Of a DNA stretch of 64,000 nucleotides, positions 34,458-43,811 are shown piece after piece. Location: positions 1,550,001-1,614,000 of the forward strand of contig NZ_CP100000.1 in assembly GCF_024138165.1 (NCBI RefSeq). Direction: 5' to 3'. Numbering within the stretch: position 1 is the first letter of the stretch; each line of letters begins with the position of its first letter. Under the pieces are notes generated by a model. It did no database searches and was not told the origin of the DNA. It was given only the letters and a program-made list of their open reading frames with translations. A program made the position numbers and the translations under genes. This stretch comes from Halorussus vallis. Lineage in GTDB: Archaea > Halobacteriota > Halobacteria > Halobacteriales > Haladaptataceae.

Positions 34458-35987
34458 ATGGGACAGCGGAAGCCGAACGTCCTCCTCCTCGTCGTCGACG
34501 CCTGTCGGTACGACTACCTCCGGGGAGCGCGCGCCGAGACGCCCGCGACCGACGCGTTCGCCGAGGAAGCGACCGACTTCCGGCGAGCGATCAGCGCGGC
34601 GCCGTGGACGCTGCCGAGCGTCACGAGCATGCTCACCGGGAAGCTCCCCCACGAGCACGGCGCCACCTCGCGGGGGTTCGAACCGGACGACGGCTGGACG
34701 GTCGTCGACGACCTCCGGGAGGCGGGCTACGAGTGCGTGCACTTCTCGCCGAAGACGTGGATCGGCGACTGGCTCCCGCAGGGTCGGGGGTTCGACCGCG
34801 TCGAGGAGTTCACCGGGCCGGAGCATCGCTACTTCGAGGACGGCACCGACGTGCGCCACCTCTCGGAGGGCGTCGCCCGCGGGCCGGAGTGGTACGCGAC
34901 CGTCCTCCGGCGAGCACTCGAGTCCGAGAACCCCGCCAAGAGCCTCGGAAACGCGGCGATGTACAAGTACCGCGAGGCGACCGAGGACGCCTGGCTGGAC
35001 GACGTCCGGGCCAGCGAGCGCGCCGCCGAACTCGCCGACGCGCAGTTCGCCGACCTGGCCGACGGCGACGAACCGTTCTTCGCGTACGTCCACCTGATGG
35101 ACCCGCACCTCCCCTTCTACGTCCCCGAGGAGTTTCGGTCGCCGGTTCGCCCGCCCGGCTGCGAGAGTTACGACGAAGAACTCGACTATCTCGACGACCT
35201 GATGGACGACCTCTGGGCGATTCGGCTCGGCGACCGCCGACTCTCGGACGCCGAACTTCGGTATCTCCGCCGACGGTACGCCGACGAGGTCGAGTACGCC
35301 GACCGCGTCATCGGCGAAATCCTCGATTCCATATCGCAACATGGGATTTACGACGACACGCTGGTCGTCCTGACCGCCGATCACGGCGAACACCTCGGGG
35401 AGGGCGACGGACGGACCCTGCTCGACCACCAGACCTCAGTCGGCCTCACGCTGGTTCGAGTGCCACTCTTGGCACGCTACCCCGGGCGATTCGGCCCCGC
35501 CGAGCGCGACGACCTCGTCCAGACGACCCACGTCGCCGAAACCGTCCGGGCGCTCGCTGGCCTGGAGTACGACCCGGCGCGTTCGCTCCTCGCCGAGGAC
35601 CGGGACATCGACTCGGACGCCGACGAAGCCACCCGCCGAGGACCCGGCGACGCCGACGCGGAGGTCGCGCTCGCGGAGTACGCGGGCGTCGTCCCCGCCC
35701 ATCCGCCCGAGGGGGTCGAGGACGAGCGACTGTTCCGGACCCGCAACACCGCCGTCGCCGGCGAGTGGAAACTCGACGCCGTGGGCGACGAGCGCCGCGC
35801 CCGGCGAATCGACTGGACCGAAAACGAAACCGAGGCGGTCCCGCTCGATTCGGTACCCGCACGCGTGCGCGAGAGGCTCGAAAGTGCGCTCGCCGAGGCG
35901 GCGCCGACGCCGCCTCGGCGAGCGCCGGGCGAGCAGTCCGTGCCCGCCTCGGTCGCGGAGAACCTGGAGAAACTCGGATACCGCTGA
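34458..35987 (+). CDS. Sulfatase / alkaline phosphatase superfamily protein
   Basis: A 509-residue enzyme. The metal-binding start NVLLLVVDACRYDYLRGA and the later TADHGEHLGEGDG are intact. At the usual nucleophile site (C/S-x-P-S-R) this protein has TLPSVTSMLTG, so Thr replaces the formylglycine precursor and Val the Arg. It is therefore more likely a phosphodiesterase or phosphotransferase acting on a surface glycan or lipid than a true sulfatase. An in-frame ATG at 34377 would add 27 residues. Its TGA overlaps the ATG of the next glycosyltransferase. A palindrome lies at codons 477-490. Confidence 0.85.
   Translation: MGQRKPNVLLLVVDACRYDYLRGARAETPATDAFAEEATDFRRAISAAPWTLPSVTSMLTGKLPHEHGATSRGFEPDDGWTVVDDLREAGYECVHFSPKTWIGDWLPQGRGFDRVEEFTGPEHRYFEDGTDVRHLSEGVARGPEWYATVLRRALESENPAKSLGNAAMYKYREATEDAWLDDVRASERAAELADAQFADLADGDEPFFAYVHLMDPHLPFYVPEEFRSPVRPPGCESYDEELDYLDDLMDDLWAIRLGDRRLSDAELRYLRRRYADEVEYADRVIGEILDSISQHGIYDDTLVVLTADHGEHLGEGDGRTLLDHQTSVGLTLVRVPLLARYPGRFGPAERDDLVQTTHVAETVRALAGLEYDPARSLLAEDRDIDSDADEATRRGPGDADAEVALAEYAGVVPAHPPEGVEDERLFRTRNTAVAGEWKLDAVGDERRARRIDWTENETEAVPLDSVPARVRERLESALAEAAPTPPRRAPGEQSVPASVAENLEKLGYR
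35886..35925. repeat. 18-bp inverted repeat inside the sulfatase-like gene
   Basis: GCGCTCGCCGAGGCGGCG, loop CCGA, then the exact complement. It encodes an Ala/Pro/Arg-rich stretch between the last helix and the conserved LEKLGYR end. Confidence 0.85.
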
Positions 35988-37300
35988 TGCGCATCGCAAT
36001 GCTCTCCGACGGCTACCCGCCGTGGGAGCGCGGCGGGGCCCAGAAGATCGCCGCCCAGTGCGCGGAGGGGTACGTCGAGCGCGGTCACGACGTGCTGGTC
36101 GTGACGGCGGTGACCGACCGCTCGGCCCGCGGCCGAGCGGTCGAGAACGGGGTTCGCGTCCGGAAGTGCTGGTCGCCGAAACCCCGGGCGGTCCTGCCGT
36201 ATCTCACCCTCCACAACCCCTTCGTCGTCCGGAAGGTCGGGCGTGCACTCGACGCGTTCGACCCGGACATCGTTCACGCGCACAACGCCCACTACCTCTC
36301 GAACGCGAGCCTCCGGGCCGCGGCCGCGCGGGCGCCCGTCTGCAAGACCTTCCACGACGCCGGGACGGTTTCGTACGGCGAACTGACCGGCTACCTGGCC
36401 TCCCATCGGGACTCGGACGACGACGCCGAGTCGGGTCCGCCGGTCGGCGGACCCGACTCGCACGCCGACGTTCGACCCGCCGAGTACCGCGTGAACCCGC
36501 TCCAGCAGCTCCGTCGAGAGGGTCTGCGGTACAACCCGATACGCAACCGACGCAACCGACAAACCATTAATCGCTATACAGAATTGGGCGTCGGCGTGAG
36601 CGACGCGCTCCGAACCGCGCTCCGCGCGAACGGCCTGGACTGCGGGGAGACGGTTCGAAACGGCGTCGACGCCGCGGCGGTCACCGACGCGGGCGACCCC
36701 GCGGCGTTCTGGGAGCGCTACGGTCTCGACGGTCCGTTCGCGCTGTTCGGCGGGCGAACGAGCTATAACAAGGGCGGCGCCCATCTCGGACGGGCATTCG
36801 GGTCCATCGCCGACGAGGTACCGGACGCGAAACTGGTCGTAACCGGCGACGGCGAGTACGTCGACCGAATGCGCGAACTGGCCGACGCCGCAGGGTCGGA
36901 CGAGGGGTCGGAGACGGCGAGCGACCGCGTAGTCTCGACCGGGTGGATTCCGCGGGAGGAACTGTGCGCCGCGCTCCGGGCCGCGACGGTCGTGGCCACG
37001 CCGTCGGTGCACCTCGACCCGTTTCCGACGCTGAACCTCGAGGCGTTCGCGGCGGGGACGCCCGTCGTGACCTCGACATTCGGCGGCGCGGACGAACTGG
37101 TGACCGACGGCGAGGACGGCCACGTGGTGAACCCCTTCGACGTCCCGGCGCTGGCCGACCGCCTGCGGGAGTTGCTCGCCGACCCGGGGCGAGCAGCGGC
37201 GCTGGGCGAGCGCGGCCGCCGAAAGGTCCGTCGGGAGTTCACGGTCGCCGAGCAGGTCGAGACGTATCTGGCGTTACTGGACTCGCTCGTCGAGGAGTAG
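35987..37300 (+). CDS. Family 4-type glycosyltransferase
   Basis: A 437-residue GT-B enzyme. The acceptor domain begins MRIAMLSDGYPPWERGGAQK; HAHNAHYLSNASL (about residue 97) is typical. The donor-binding C-terminal half has FGGRTSYNKGGAHLGRAF and PSVHLDPFPTLNLEAFAAGT (about 338-357). Its ATG overlaps the TGA of the sulfatase-like gene, showing coupling. A palindrome at 36427-36460 encodes part of a polar insertion (residues 147-158) not expected in the fold. It probably builds a surface glycan. Confidence 0.92.
   Translation: MRIAMLSDGYPPWERGGAQKIAAQCAEGYVERGHDVLVVTAVTDRSARGRAVENGVRVRKCWSPKPRAVLPYLTLHNPFVVRKVGRALDAFDPDIVHAHNAHYLSNASLRAAAARAPVCKTFHDAGTVSYGELTGYLASHRDSDDDAESGPPVGGPDSHADVRPAEYRVNPLQQLRREGLRYNPIRNRRNRQTINRYTELGVGVSDALRTALRANGLDCGETVRNGVDAAAVTDAGDPAAFWERYGLDGPFALFGGRTSYNKGGAHLGRAFGSIADEVPDAKLVVTGDGEYVDRMRELADAAGSDEGSETASDRVVSTGWIPREELCAALRAATVVATPSVHLDPFPTLNLEAFAAGTPVVTSTFGGADELVTDGEDGHVVNPFDVPALADRLRELLADPGRAAALGERGRRKVRREFTVAEQVETYLALLDSLVEE
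36427..36460. repeat. 15-bp inverted repeat inside the glycosyltransferase gene
   Basis: CGAGTCGGGTCCGCC, loop GGTC, exact complement. It encodes a Ser/Gly/Pro/Asp-rich linker. Confidence 0.85.
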
Positions 37301-37411
37301 ACGTGCCGAGTGCTCGAGAACGGCCGCGGGCGGCGAATCACGCGTCGAAAGGTCGGGATACTCCGTCGGCGGCGCAGTCGGAGGCGGAAACGGTCGTCGC
37401 CTTTTTGCAGT

Positions 37412-37437
37412 AGGGCGTGTTACTTGTAGCACGCCCT
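37412..37437. terminator. Hairpin followed by TTTAT between glycosyltransferase and inositol-phosphate synthase
   Basis: AGGGCGTG pairs with CACGCCCT around a 10-base loop and is followed by TTTATC. It may end the upstream operon; the same AT-rich run could serve as a TATA box for the next gene, about 140 bases downstream. Confidence 0.45.
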
Positions 37438-37578
37438 TTATCAGATACGATCCGTCGACGGAGTAAACGGGGGCTCGGAGTCGACACAGCCGAACGGGGG
37501 GAAATCTATGCACGGACGTAGCAGCTACGAACTGGGGCATCGTGCGTCGAGTCGAGGAAGCGACGGGGGTGAGGCGAG

Positions 37579-38823
37579 ATGAGCGGAACCGGCGTCTGGT
37601 TCGTCGGCGCGCGCGGCAACATCGCCACGACGGCGATGGTCGGCGCGCTGGCGGTCGCTCGCGGCGAAATCGACCGAACCGGCATGGTGACCGCCAACGA
37701 ACCCTACGCCGACCTCGACATGCCGGCCGTCTCGGAGTTCGTCTTCGGCGGCCACGACGTCCGGGACGGGAACGTCCTGGAGACGGCCCGCGAGATTGCC
37801 GACCGGAACGGCACGCCCGCCGAGTCGGTGGTCGAAACCGTCGCCGCCGACCTCCGCGAAATCGAGGACCGTATCGAACGGGGTACCGCACGTAACTGCG
37901 GCGAGCGCGTCGAATCGCTCGCCGACGGCGACCCCCTCGGCGACCTATCGGCGGCCGAAACCGTCGAGCAGTTCCGCGAGGACCTCCGAGCCTTCGAGCG
38001 CGAGGCGGAGTTGGACCGGGTTATCGTCGTCAACGTCGCCTCGACGGAGCCGTCGGTCGCCGACCCCGGAAAGTACGACACCCGCGAAGCGTTCGAGCGG
38101 GCGGTCGAGGACGACGACTCGGACCTGCCCGCGAGTTCGCTGTACGCCTACGCCGCGCTCTCGGAGGGCTACCCCTACGCGAACTTCACGCCGAGCGCGG
38201 GGAGTTCGCTCGGCGGCATCCGCGAGTTGGCCCGCGAGGAGGGTGTCCCGCACATGGGCGACGACGGGAAGACCGGCGAGTCGCTGGTGAAGGCCACGCT
38301 CGCGCCCATGTTCGCCGGGCGAAACCTCCGAGTGCTGTCGTGGGAGGGTCACAACATCCTCGGCAACACCGACGGACAGGTGCTCGAAGACGACCGCAAC
38401 AAGCAGGGGAAACTCGACAGCAAGGGCGCCATCTTAGACGAGATTCTCCCGGACATCGGCCACAACCGGGTGCGAATCGACTACACGCCCTCGCTGGACG
38501 ACTGGAAGACGGCGTGGGACTACGTCCACTTCGAGGGCTTCCTCGACACCCAGATGAAGATGCAGTTCACCTGGGAGGGTTCGGACTCGGCGCTGGCCGC
38601 CCCGCTGGTGCTGGACATCGCGCGCCTGCTCGACCACGCCGACCGGAACGGCGAGGCGGGCCTCCAGACCCACCTCGCGTCGTTCTTCAAGGACCCCCAG
38701 GGCGTCGAGGTCCACGACCTCTCCCGGCAATTCGAACTGCTGGACGGGTACGCGAAGCGACACCGCGAAGGCGAGGGAGACGGCCGCGAGAAGCCCGAAC
38801 CGGCCGCCGAACCCACGGACTGA
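37579..38823 (+). CDS. myo-Inositol-1-phosphate synthase
   Basis: A 414-residue NAD-dependent enzyme converting glucose-6-phosphate to inositol-1-phosphate, used for archaetidylinositol and as an anchor or osmolyte precursor. The N-terminal Rossmann segment VWFVGARGNIATTAMVGALA and the C-terminal catalytic block, SWEGHNILGNTDGQVLEDDR followed by NKQGKLDSKG, are diagnostic. It lies in the glycan cluster with a glycosyltransferase starting two bases after its stop, suggesting that inositol phosphate or its lipid is part of the same product. Confidence 0.93.
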   Translation: MSGTGVWFVGARGNIATTAMVGALAVARGEIDRTGMVTANEPYADLDMPAVSEFVFGGHDVRDGNVLETAREIADRNGTPAESVVETVAADLREIEDRIERGTARNCGERVESLADGDPLGDLSAAETVEQFREDLRAFEREAELDRVIVVNVASTEPSVADPGKYDTREAFERAVEDDDSDLPASSLYAYAALSEGYPYANFTPSAGSSLGGIRELAREEGVPHMGDDGKTGESLVKATLAPMFAGRNLRVLSWEGHNILGNTDGQVLEDDRNKQGKLDSKGAILDEILPDIGHNRVRIDYTPSLDDWKTAWDYVHFEGFLDTQMKMQFTWEGSDSALAAPLVLDIARLLDHADRNGEAGLQTHLASFFKDPQGVEVHDLSRQFELLDGYAKRHREGEGDGREKPEPAAEPTD

Positions 38824-38824
38824 C

Positions 38825-40132
38825 ATGCGCGTCCTGCAGGCGGTCCACGCCCTGCCGCCCGCCACCTACGGCGGGACGGAGCTGTACACCCGGGACCTCG
38901 CGGCCGCGCTCTCTGAGCGCGGCCACGAGGTGGCGGTCGCGGCCCCGCGAGGCGCCGACGAAACCGAGGTGCAGGGCGTCGAGACATTCGAACTGCCCGA
39001 CCCCGGCGGCGAAACCGCGCCCGCCGTCGGTGAGCGTCCGGTGTCGGCGGTGCGCCGCGGGCGCACCGCCGACCGCTTCCGGGAGGTGCTCGCGGCGTTC
39101 GACCCGGACGCGGTCCACTTCCAGCACGTCAAGCACCTGTCGGCCGACCTGCCGCGACTGTGCGCCGAGCGCGGCGTCGCCAGCGTCGCCACGCTCCACG
39201 ACTTCTGGACCATCTGCCATCGCGAACAGCTCTACCGACCGGAGGGACGGCCCTGCTCGGGGCCGGAGTCGGTCGAGAAGTGCGCGGCGTGCCTCCGGCG
39301 GGCGCGGGAGCAGAACGGCACGGCGACCGAAACCGCCGCCGGCGCCGAACTCGGGGTCGACGCGGAACCCACGACCGACGGCGGGACCGCCGCGCGCGGC
39401 GGTCCCGTCGTCGACGCGGTGGCCGAGCGGGACGCGCGCCTCCGGCGGGCGCTGGCGGCGCTCGACCGCCTCGTCGCGCCCTCGCGGTTCCTCGGCGAGA
39501 CGTTCGCCGAGTTCGGCGCGCCGGCCGAGCGCCTCGTCCACCTGCGCAACGGCATCCGAGTCGACCGCTTCGACGGGGGAGCGTTCGACCCCGACGGCCC
39601 GCTCCGGGTGGGCTACGCCGGTCGGATCACCGAGACGAAGGGCGTCCACCTCCTGGCGGAGGCCGCCCGGCGAGTCGACGGCGTCTCGCTCGACGTCTTC
39701 GGCGAGTTCGACCCCGAATCGGACGACTACCACGCCCGACTCGCCGAGGCGGCGGGCGAGCGGACGACGTTCCGGGGCTGGTACGAGGCGCGGCCCGAAC
39801 CCTACCGCGAGGTGGACGTGCTGGTGTTACCGTCGCTGTGGTACGAGAACAGCCCGCTCGTGATTCAGGAGGCGTTCGCCTCGGGCGTGCCGGTCGTGAC
39901 CGGCGACGCGGGCGGGATGGCCGAACTCGTGACCGACGGCGAGGACGGACTGACGTTCCCGCTCGGCGACGCCGACGCGCTGGCCGACCGCCTGCGACGG
40001 CTGGCCCGGAACCCCGACCTCGTGGCCGACCTCCGCGAGGGCGTGGAGGCGCCGAAGCGACTGGCCGACCACGCCGAGGAGGTGAGCGCGCTGTACGGGG
40101 GCGCCGTCGAGCGCCGCGAGGAGGTGTCGTAG
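38825..40132 (+). CDS. Family 4-type glycosyltransferase
   Basis: A 435-residue GT-B enzyme. It begins MRVLQAVHALPPATYGGTEL, includes a cysteine-bearing loop (CSGPESVEKCAACLRRA, about residues 142-158) found in some archaeal glycosyltransferases, and has the donor motif SLWYENSPLVIQEAFASGVP (about 338-357). It follows inositol-phosphate synthase at a 1-base gap and precedes another glycosyltransferase at 2 bases, so the three form an operon. A 26-bp palindrome interrupts the coding sequence at 39382. Confidence 0.92.
   Translation: MRVLQAVHALPPATYGGTELYTRDLAAALSERGHEVAVAAPRGADETEVQGVETFELPDPGGETAPAVGERPVSAVRRGRTADRFREVLAAFDPDAVHFQHVKHLSADLPRLCAERGVASVATLHDFWTICHREQLYRPEGRPCSGPESVEKCAACLRRAREQNGTATETAAGAELGVDAEPTTDGGTAARGGPVVDAVAERDARLRRALAALDRLVAPSRFLGETFAEFGAPAERLVHLRNGIRVDRFDGGAFDPDGPLRVGYAGRITETKGVHLLAEAARRVDGVSLDVFGEFDPESDDYHARLAEAAGERTTFRGWYEARPEPYREVDVLVLPSLWYENSPLVIQEAFASGVPVVTGDAGGMAELVTDGEDGLTFPLGDADALADRLRRLARNPDLVADLREGVEAPKRLADHAEEVSALYGGAVERREEVS
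39382..39407. repeat. Perfect 26-bp palindrome inside the glycosyltransferase gene
   Basis: CGGGACCGCCGCG followed directly by its complement; encodes a Gly/Ala/Arg-rich piece of a polar insertion, residues 186-194. Confidence 0.8.
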
Positions 40133-40134
40133 CG

Positions 40135-41484
40135 ATGGCGCACGGACGTTCCGGCGACGGCGCGACGGTCCTCGTCCTCTCGCGCGAGGTGCCGCACCCG
40201 CCCGACGCGGGCGACCGCATCGTCACCCACGGCTTCGTCCGCGGCCTCGCCGAGCGCGGCCACGCGGTCCACGCGCTGACGTACGGGGAAACCGAAGACG
40301 ACCGCGAGCGCGCTCGAACCCTCGCGGAAACCGCCGAGTCGGTCCGGCTGACGCCCCGGGAGAAGAGCCCGCTCCCCGCGCGACTCCGGAAGCTACGGAA
40401 CTTCGCGGCGGGCCGGTCGGACGTGATGGCGATGTTCGAGTCGCCGTCGCTGGCGACGGCGACGCGGCGGGCGATTCTGGACCTCGACCCCGACGCCGTG
40501 CTGGCAGAACACCCCTACATCGGCCAGGTGTTCCGCGAGTCGGGCGTGCGGCGGGCGGCCCGCGAGGCCGACGCGACGCTCGTCACGAACGCCCACGTCG
40601 TGGAGTTCGCGGTCCACCGCCGGTACCGCGACCTCGCGCCGGACCTCGAAACCCGGGCCGAACTCGCGCTCGAAACCCCGCGACTGCGCCGGGAGGAACT
40701 GGCCGTCTACGAGGCGTCGGACCGTGTACTGGTGCTCGGCACCGAGGACCGTCGGGAGCTATCGGATTGCTCGACGCCCGTGGCGACCCAGCACGTCGGA
40801 CTGGACCTCTCGAAGTACGAGACGAAAGACCGGTGGCGGGAGCGAGCGCCGGAGACGCCGGCGTCCGGACCCGGCGCGGGGGCCTCCGGTACGCCGGAGG
40901 CCCCCGCGCCGACCACCGACGACGCCGCGCCGACCACCGACGGCGGAACCTCCGCGCGCGCCACCGACCTGCTCTTCTTCGGCTCCTACGGCTGGTTCCC
41001 GAACGAGGACGCCGTCACGACCTTCGCCGAGGAGGCGTTCCCGGCGCTTCGACGCCGGCGACCCGACGCCCGCCTCGTCGTGGCTGGCCGAAACGCCCCC
41101 GAGTCGGTGCGGGCGCTGGGCGACCGGCCCGGCGTCGAGTTCCGCGGCGAGGTCGTCGACCTCGCCGCGGCGGTCCGCGAGGCGGCCGCCGTGGTCGCGC
41201 CGCTCCGCATCGGCGGCGGGACGCGCCTGAAGATACTGGAAGCGATGGCGTGGGGCGCGCCGGTCGTGACGACCGCGGCGGGATTCGAGGGCGTCGACGC
41301 CCGGCCGGGCGTCGACGTGGCCGTGGCGAGCGACTGGCCGGAGTTCGTCGACGAGTGCGTCGAGGTGCTCGACTCGCCGGAGCGCCGGCGGCAACTCGGA
41401 CGAAACGCCAGGCGGCGCGTCGAGCAGGTGTACGCGCTGGAGGACGCGGCCGCCGAACTGGAGGCGAACCTGAGGCTGTCGTGA
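40135..41484 (+). CDS. Glycosyltransferase (GT-B, family 4-like)
   Basis: A 449-residue GT-B enzyme of the type with an N-terminal LVLSREVPHPPDAGDRI and a C-terminal LRIGGGTRLKILEAMAWGAP (about residues 361-380). The two domains are joined by a Pro/Ala/Thr-rich linker (residues about 240-275) that contains the 18-bp palindrome at 40872. It is the third gene of the operon starting with inositol-phosphate synthase. The donor and acceptor sugars are unknown. Confidence 0.9.
   Translation: MAHGRSGDGATVLVLSREVPHPPDAGDRIVTHGFVRGLAERGHAVHALTYGETEDDRERARTLAETAESVRLTPREKSPLPARLRKLRNFAAGRSDVMAMFESPSLATATRRAILDLDPDAVLAEHPYIGQVFRESGVRRAAREADATLVTNAHVVEFAVHRRYRDLAPDLETRAELALETPRLRREELAVYEASDRVLVLGTEDRRELSDCSTPVATQHVGLDLSKYETKDRWRERAPETPASGPGAGASGTPEAPAPTTDDAAPTTDGGTSARATDLLFFGSYGWFPNEDAVTTFAEEAFPALRRRRPDARLVVAGRNAPESVRALGDRPGVEFRGEVVDLAAAVREAAAVVAPLRIGGGTRLKILEAMAWGAPVVTTAAGFEGVDARPGVDVAVASDWPEFVDECVEVLDSPERRRQLGRNARRRVEQVYALEDAAAELEANLRLS
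40872..40911. repeat. 18-bp inverted repeat in the interdomain linker of the glycosyltransferase gene
   Basis: CGGCGCGGGGGCCTCCGG, loop TACG, exact complement. It encodes residues about 246-259, a Gly/Ala/Pro linker. Confidence 0.88.
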
Positions 41485-41570
41485 GTCGGGTCGACGCGTT
41501 CGGTACTGAAACTGTAAAAATCGGCGGTGTCCTCAAAAACTGGCGATGTTCCGAGCGGGGTCGAGCGTCG

Positions 41571-41957
41571 CTACGCCTGGACCCGGTCGCGGGTTTCGGT
41601 GCGGCGGCGCCGCGCCTCGTAGACGTTGTACGCGGCGAGCATCGCCACGACGAGGCCCACGACGACGTCGTTCCACAGCAGGAGGTTGCGGGCGACCTCG
41701 AAGAGGAACGGCACCGCGACCACGTACAGGCCCAACAGCAGGGTGACGAGGCTCAGTCCGCTACTACCTCGCTCGTAGGCGCTGTCGTCGTCGGCTTTCA
41801 GCCCGTTGTACGCGGCGAACGCCAGGATGCCCAGCCCCGCGATGACGTGGCTCCACATCACGACGTCGCGCGTTACCTCGAAGGCGAACGGTGCCGCGAT
41901 CAGCCACGCGCCGAGCACCGCGATGACCCACGAGAACTTCTGTGCGTTGTTATCCAT
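41571..41957 (-). CDS. SPW repeat membrane protein
   Basis: A 128-residue protein with four helices in two SPW-type repeats (GAWLIAAPFAFEVTRDVVMW and GLYVVAVPFLFEVARNLLLW), each ending AAYN. It starts MDNNAQKFSWVIAVLG at ATG 41957. It is convergent to the glycosyltransferase operon. Its sequence differs clearly from the SPW protein at 33901, so the two are old paralogues. Confidence 0.88.
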   Translation of the reverse strand: MDNNAQKFSWVIAVLGAWLIAAPFAFEVTRDVVMWSHVIAGLGILAFAAYNGLKADDDSAYERGSSGLSLVTLLLGLYVVAVPFLFEVARNLLLWNDVVVGLVVAMLAAYNVYEARRRRTETRDRVQA

Positions 41958-42110
41958 GATTTTTCTCCGAGGTGCTGGAAGGCGTCCAGCGGGCATAACC
42001 CGCGTGCCTGATACTACAAGGTGTCTGGCGGCGATTTCCGCGAAATCGAGCGGCGCGAACGCTCTCGGCGGACTCCGAATACGTCCGCGGACTCCCTCGA
42101 CGTTACGTGC

Positions 42111-42557
42111 TCACTCGCCGGACTCCGCGCCTTCCTCGTCGCGAATCGGGACCGTGAGTACCTGGACGGGCGCGGTCCGGACCACGCGCTCGGTGACGCT
42201 CCCAAGGTGGAGCAGTCGGTCGAGGCCCGTCCGGCCGTGGGTGCCCATCACGACGAGGTCGGCGCCGTAATCGTCGACGGCCCGGTCGATTTCCTTGTGG
42301 GGGACGCCCCACCGGAGGTGCTTCTCGACGTCGACGCCGAGTTCGGCGGCGCGCTCGCCGACCCAATCGAGCGCCGCCTCGGCCCGCCGCTCGGCGTCCT
42401 CGACGACGTAGTCGTACTCTCGGGTGACGCGGCGCTCGTCGACGACGTACAGCGCGTGGACGTTCGCGCCGACCTGCGCCGCCAGTTCGAGGCCGGCCTC
42501 GACGCCCGCCTGCGCGCCCTCGCTCCCGTCCGTGGGGAGCAGCACGGTCGAGTACAT
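42111..42557 (-). CDS. Universal stress protein UspA family
   Basis: A 148-residue single-domain USP starting MYSTVLLPTDGSEGAQAGVE. The ATP-binding motif is intact, GTHGRTGLDRLLHLGSVTER (G-2x-G-9x-G-S/T), so it is the nucleotide-binding type. It is cytosolic and likely acts in stress response. It lies 68 bases downstream of the Gfo/Idh dehydrogenase on the same strand. Confidence 0.93.
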   Translation of the reverse strand: MYSTVLLPTDGSEGAQAGVEAGLELAAQVGANVHALYVVDERRVTREYDYVVEDAERRAEAALDWVGERAAELGVDVEKHLRWGVPHKEIDRAVDDYGADLVVMGTHGRTGLDRLLHLGSVTERVVRTAPVQVLTVPIRDEEGAESGE

Positions 42558-42625
42558 GGGCTATCGTGTTCGCAGGCGGAGATAAAACTACCCCCGGGGA
42601 AACCCTGGACGTCCGGACCCGCGGG

Positions 42626-43705
42626 TCACGCCCGCGCGTCCTCGCGCACCTGCGTCATCAGTTCCAGCACCCACGCGCTGTGGGCCAGCGGGACCGGCGG
42701 TTGCTCGCCGCGCTCGATGGCCTTCGCCGCCTCGTTCAGCAGGTAGTAGTGGCCGTCAACGCTCGCCTCGCTGTGGCGGTCGAGTCGCTCCTCCGCGCGG
42801 TCGCGGCCGTACTCCGCGAGGGTGTCGGCGACGCCGCGGGCGACGTTCTCGGCGGTCGTCGCGCTCCGGCTGAGTTGCTCGTTGAGGAAGTGGAACGGCC
42901 CCTCGTCGGCGTCGTGGGCGTCGACCGTGTTGGTCTGGACGTCCACCGACGCCGAGCCGTCGGTGCCGTAGACCCGGACGCGGTTGTTCGGCGCCGACCC
43001 CGAGAGGTAGGTCACCGAGCAGAGGACGTCGTCGCCGGTGGTCCACTGGAGGCCGGTGCCGTCGTAGTCGAAGCCGTCGTAGTCGCGGGTCGCCCGCGTC
43101 TGGACGTCGACGTCCGCCGCGCTCTCCGGGACGCCGCCCAGGCCGAGCGCCAGGTAGAGCGGGTGGGGCATCCCCTCCTCCAGGTCGCCGCCGGGCAGGT
43201 CGTAGACCCACTCCCCCCGGTAGGTGTCGTCGGGCCGTCCCTCGCCGGTGAAGGTGACCTCGACCCCGCGAACCTCGCCGAACTTGCCCGCCGCGATTCG
43301 CCGCCGGAGGTCCCGAATCACTGGGTAGAACAGCCAGTTGTGGACGACCGAGACGGGGACGCCGGTCGCCTCGGCCCGTTCTCGGAGGTCGGCCAGTTCC
43401 TCGCGGTCGGTCGTCGCGGGCTTCTGGACCGTGACCGGGACGCCCTCGTCTATCGCCGCGCCGGCGAGCGCGTGGTGGCTCTGGACCGGCGTCGCGACGT
43501 GGACCCAGTCGAGCGACTCCTCGGCGAGCATCTCCTCGGCGTCGCCGTAGGGTCGGCCACCGTACTCGCGGGCCGCCTCGCGTGCACTCTCCTCGTCGAG
43601 GTCGGCGACCGCGACCAGTTCCGTCCGGGGGTTGCGACGCACCGACGGGAGGTGGTTGTTCTCCGACACGATGCCGGCGCCGACGACGGCGGTCCGAAGG
43701 GTCAT
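42626..43705 (-). CDS. Gfo/Idh/MocA family oxidoreductase
   Basis: A 359-residue NAD(P)-dependent sugar dehydrogenase. The Rossmann start is LRTAVVGAGIVSENNHLPSV; the EKP-type motif reads VQKPATTDREE (about residues 92-102), keeping the catalytic Lys. The C-terminal half is the usual beta-sheet substrate domain. Candidate roles include making an unusual sugar for the adjacent glycan genes. ATG 43705 gives the canonical family start; a longer reading extends upstream without conservation. Confidence 0.92.
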   Translation of the reverse strand: MTLRTAVVGAGIVSENNHLPSVRRNPRTELVAVADLDEESAREAAREYGGRPYGDAEEMLAEESLDWVHVATPVQSHHALAGAAIDEGVPVTVQKPATTDREELADLRERAEATGVPVSVVHNWLFYPVIRDLRRRIAAGKFGEVRGVEVTFTGEGRPDDTYRGEWVYDLPGGDLEEGMPHPLYLALGLGGVPESAADVDVQTRATRDYDGFDYDGTGLQWTTGDDVLCSVTYLSGSAPNNRVRVYGTDGSASVDVQTNTVDAHDADEGPFHFLNEQLSRSATTAENVARGVADTLAEYGRDRAEERLDRHSEASVDGHYYLLNEAAKAIERGEQPPVPLAHSAWVLELMTQVREDARA

Positions 43706-43811
43706 GGCGACGGAACCACGACGGAGACGGTCTAATCGGTTGTGGCCTCCGTCGGCGGAGGGCGGTCGGGTCACCGAAACGTATTCGGCGCGCGGGTCGG
43801 TTCGTCCGGCT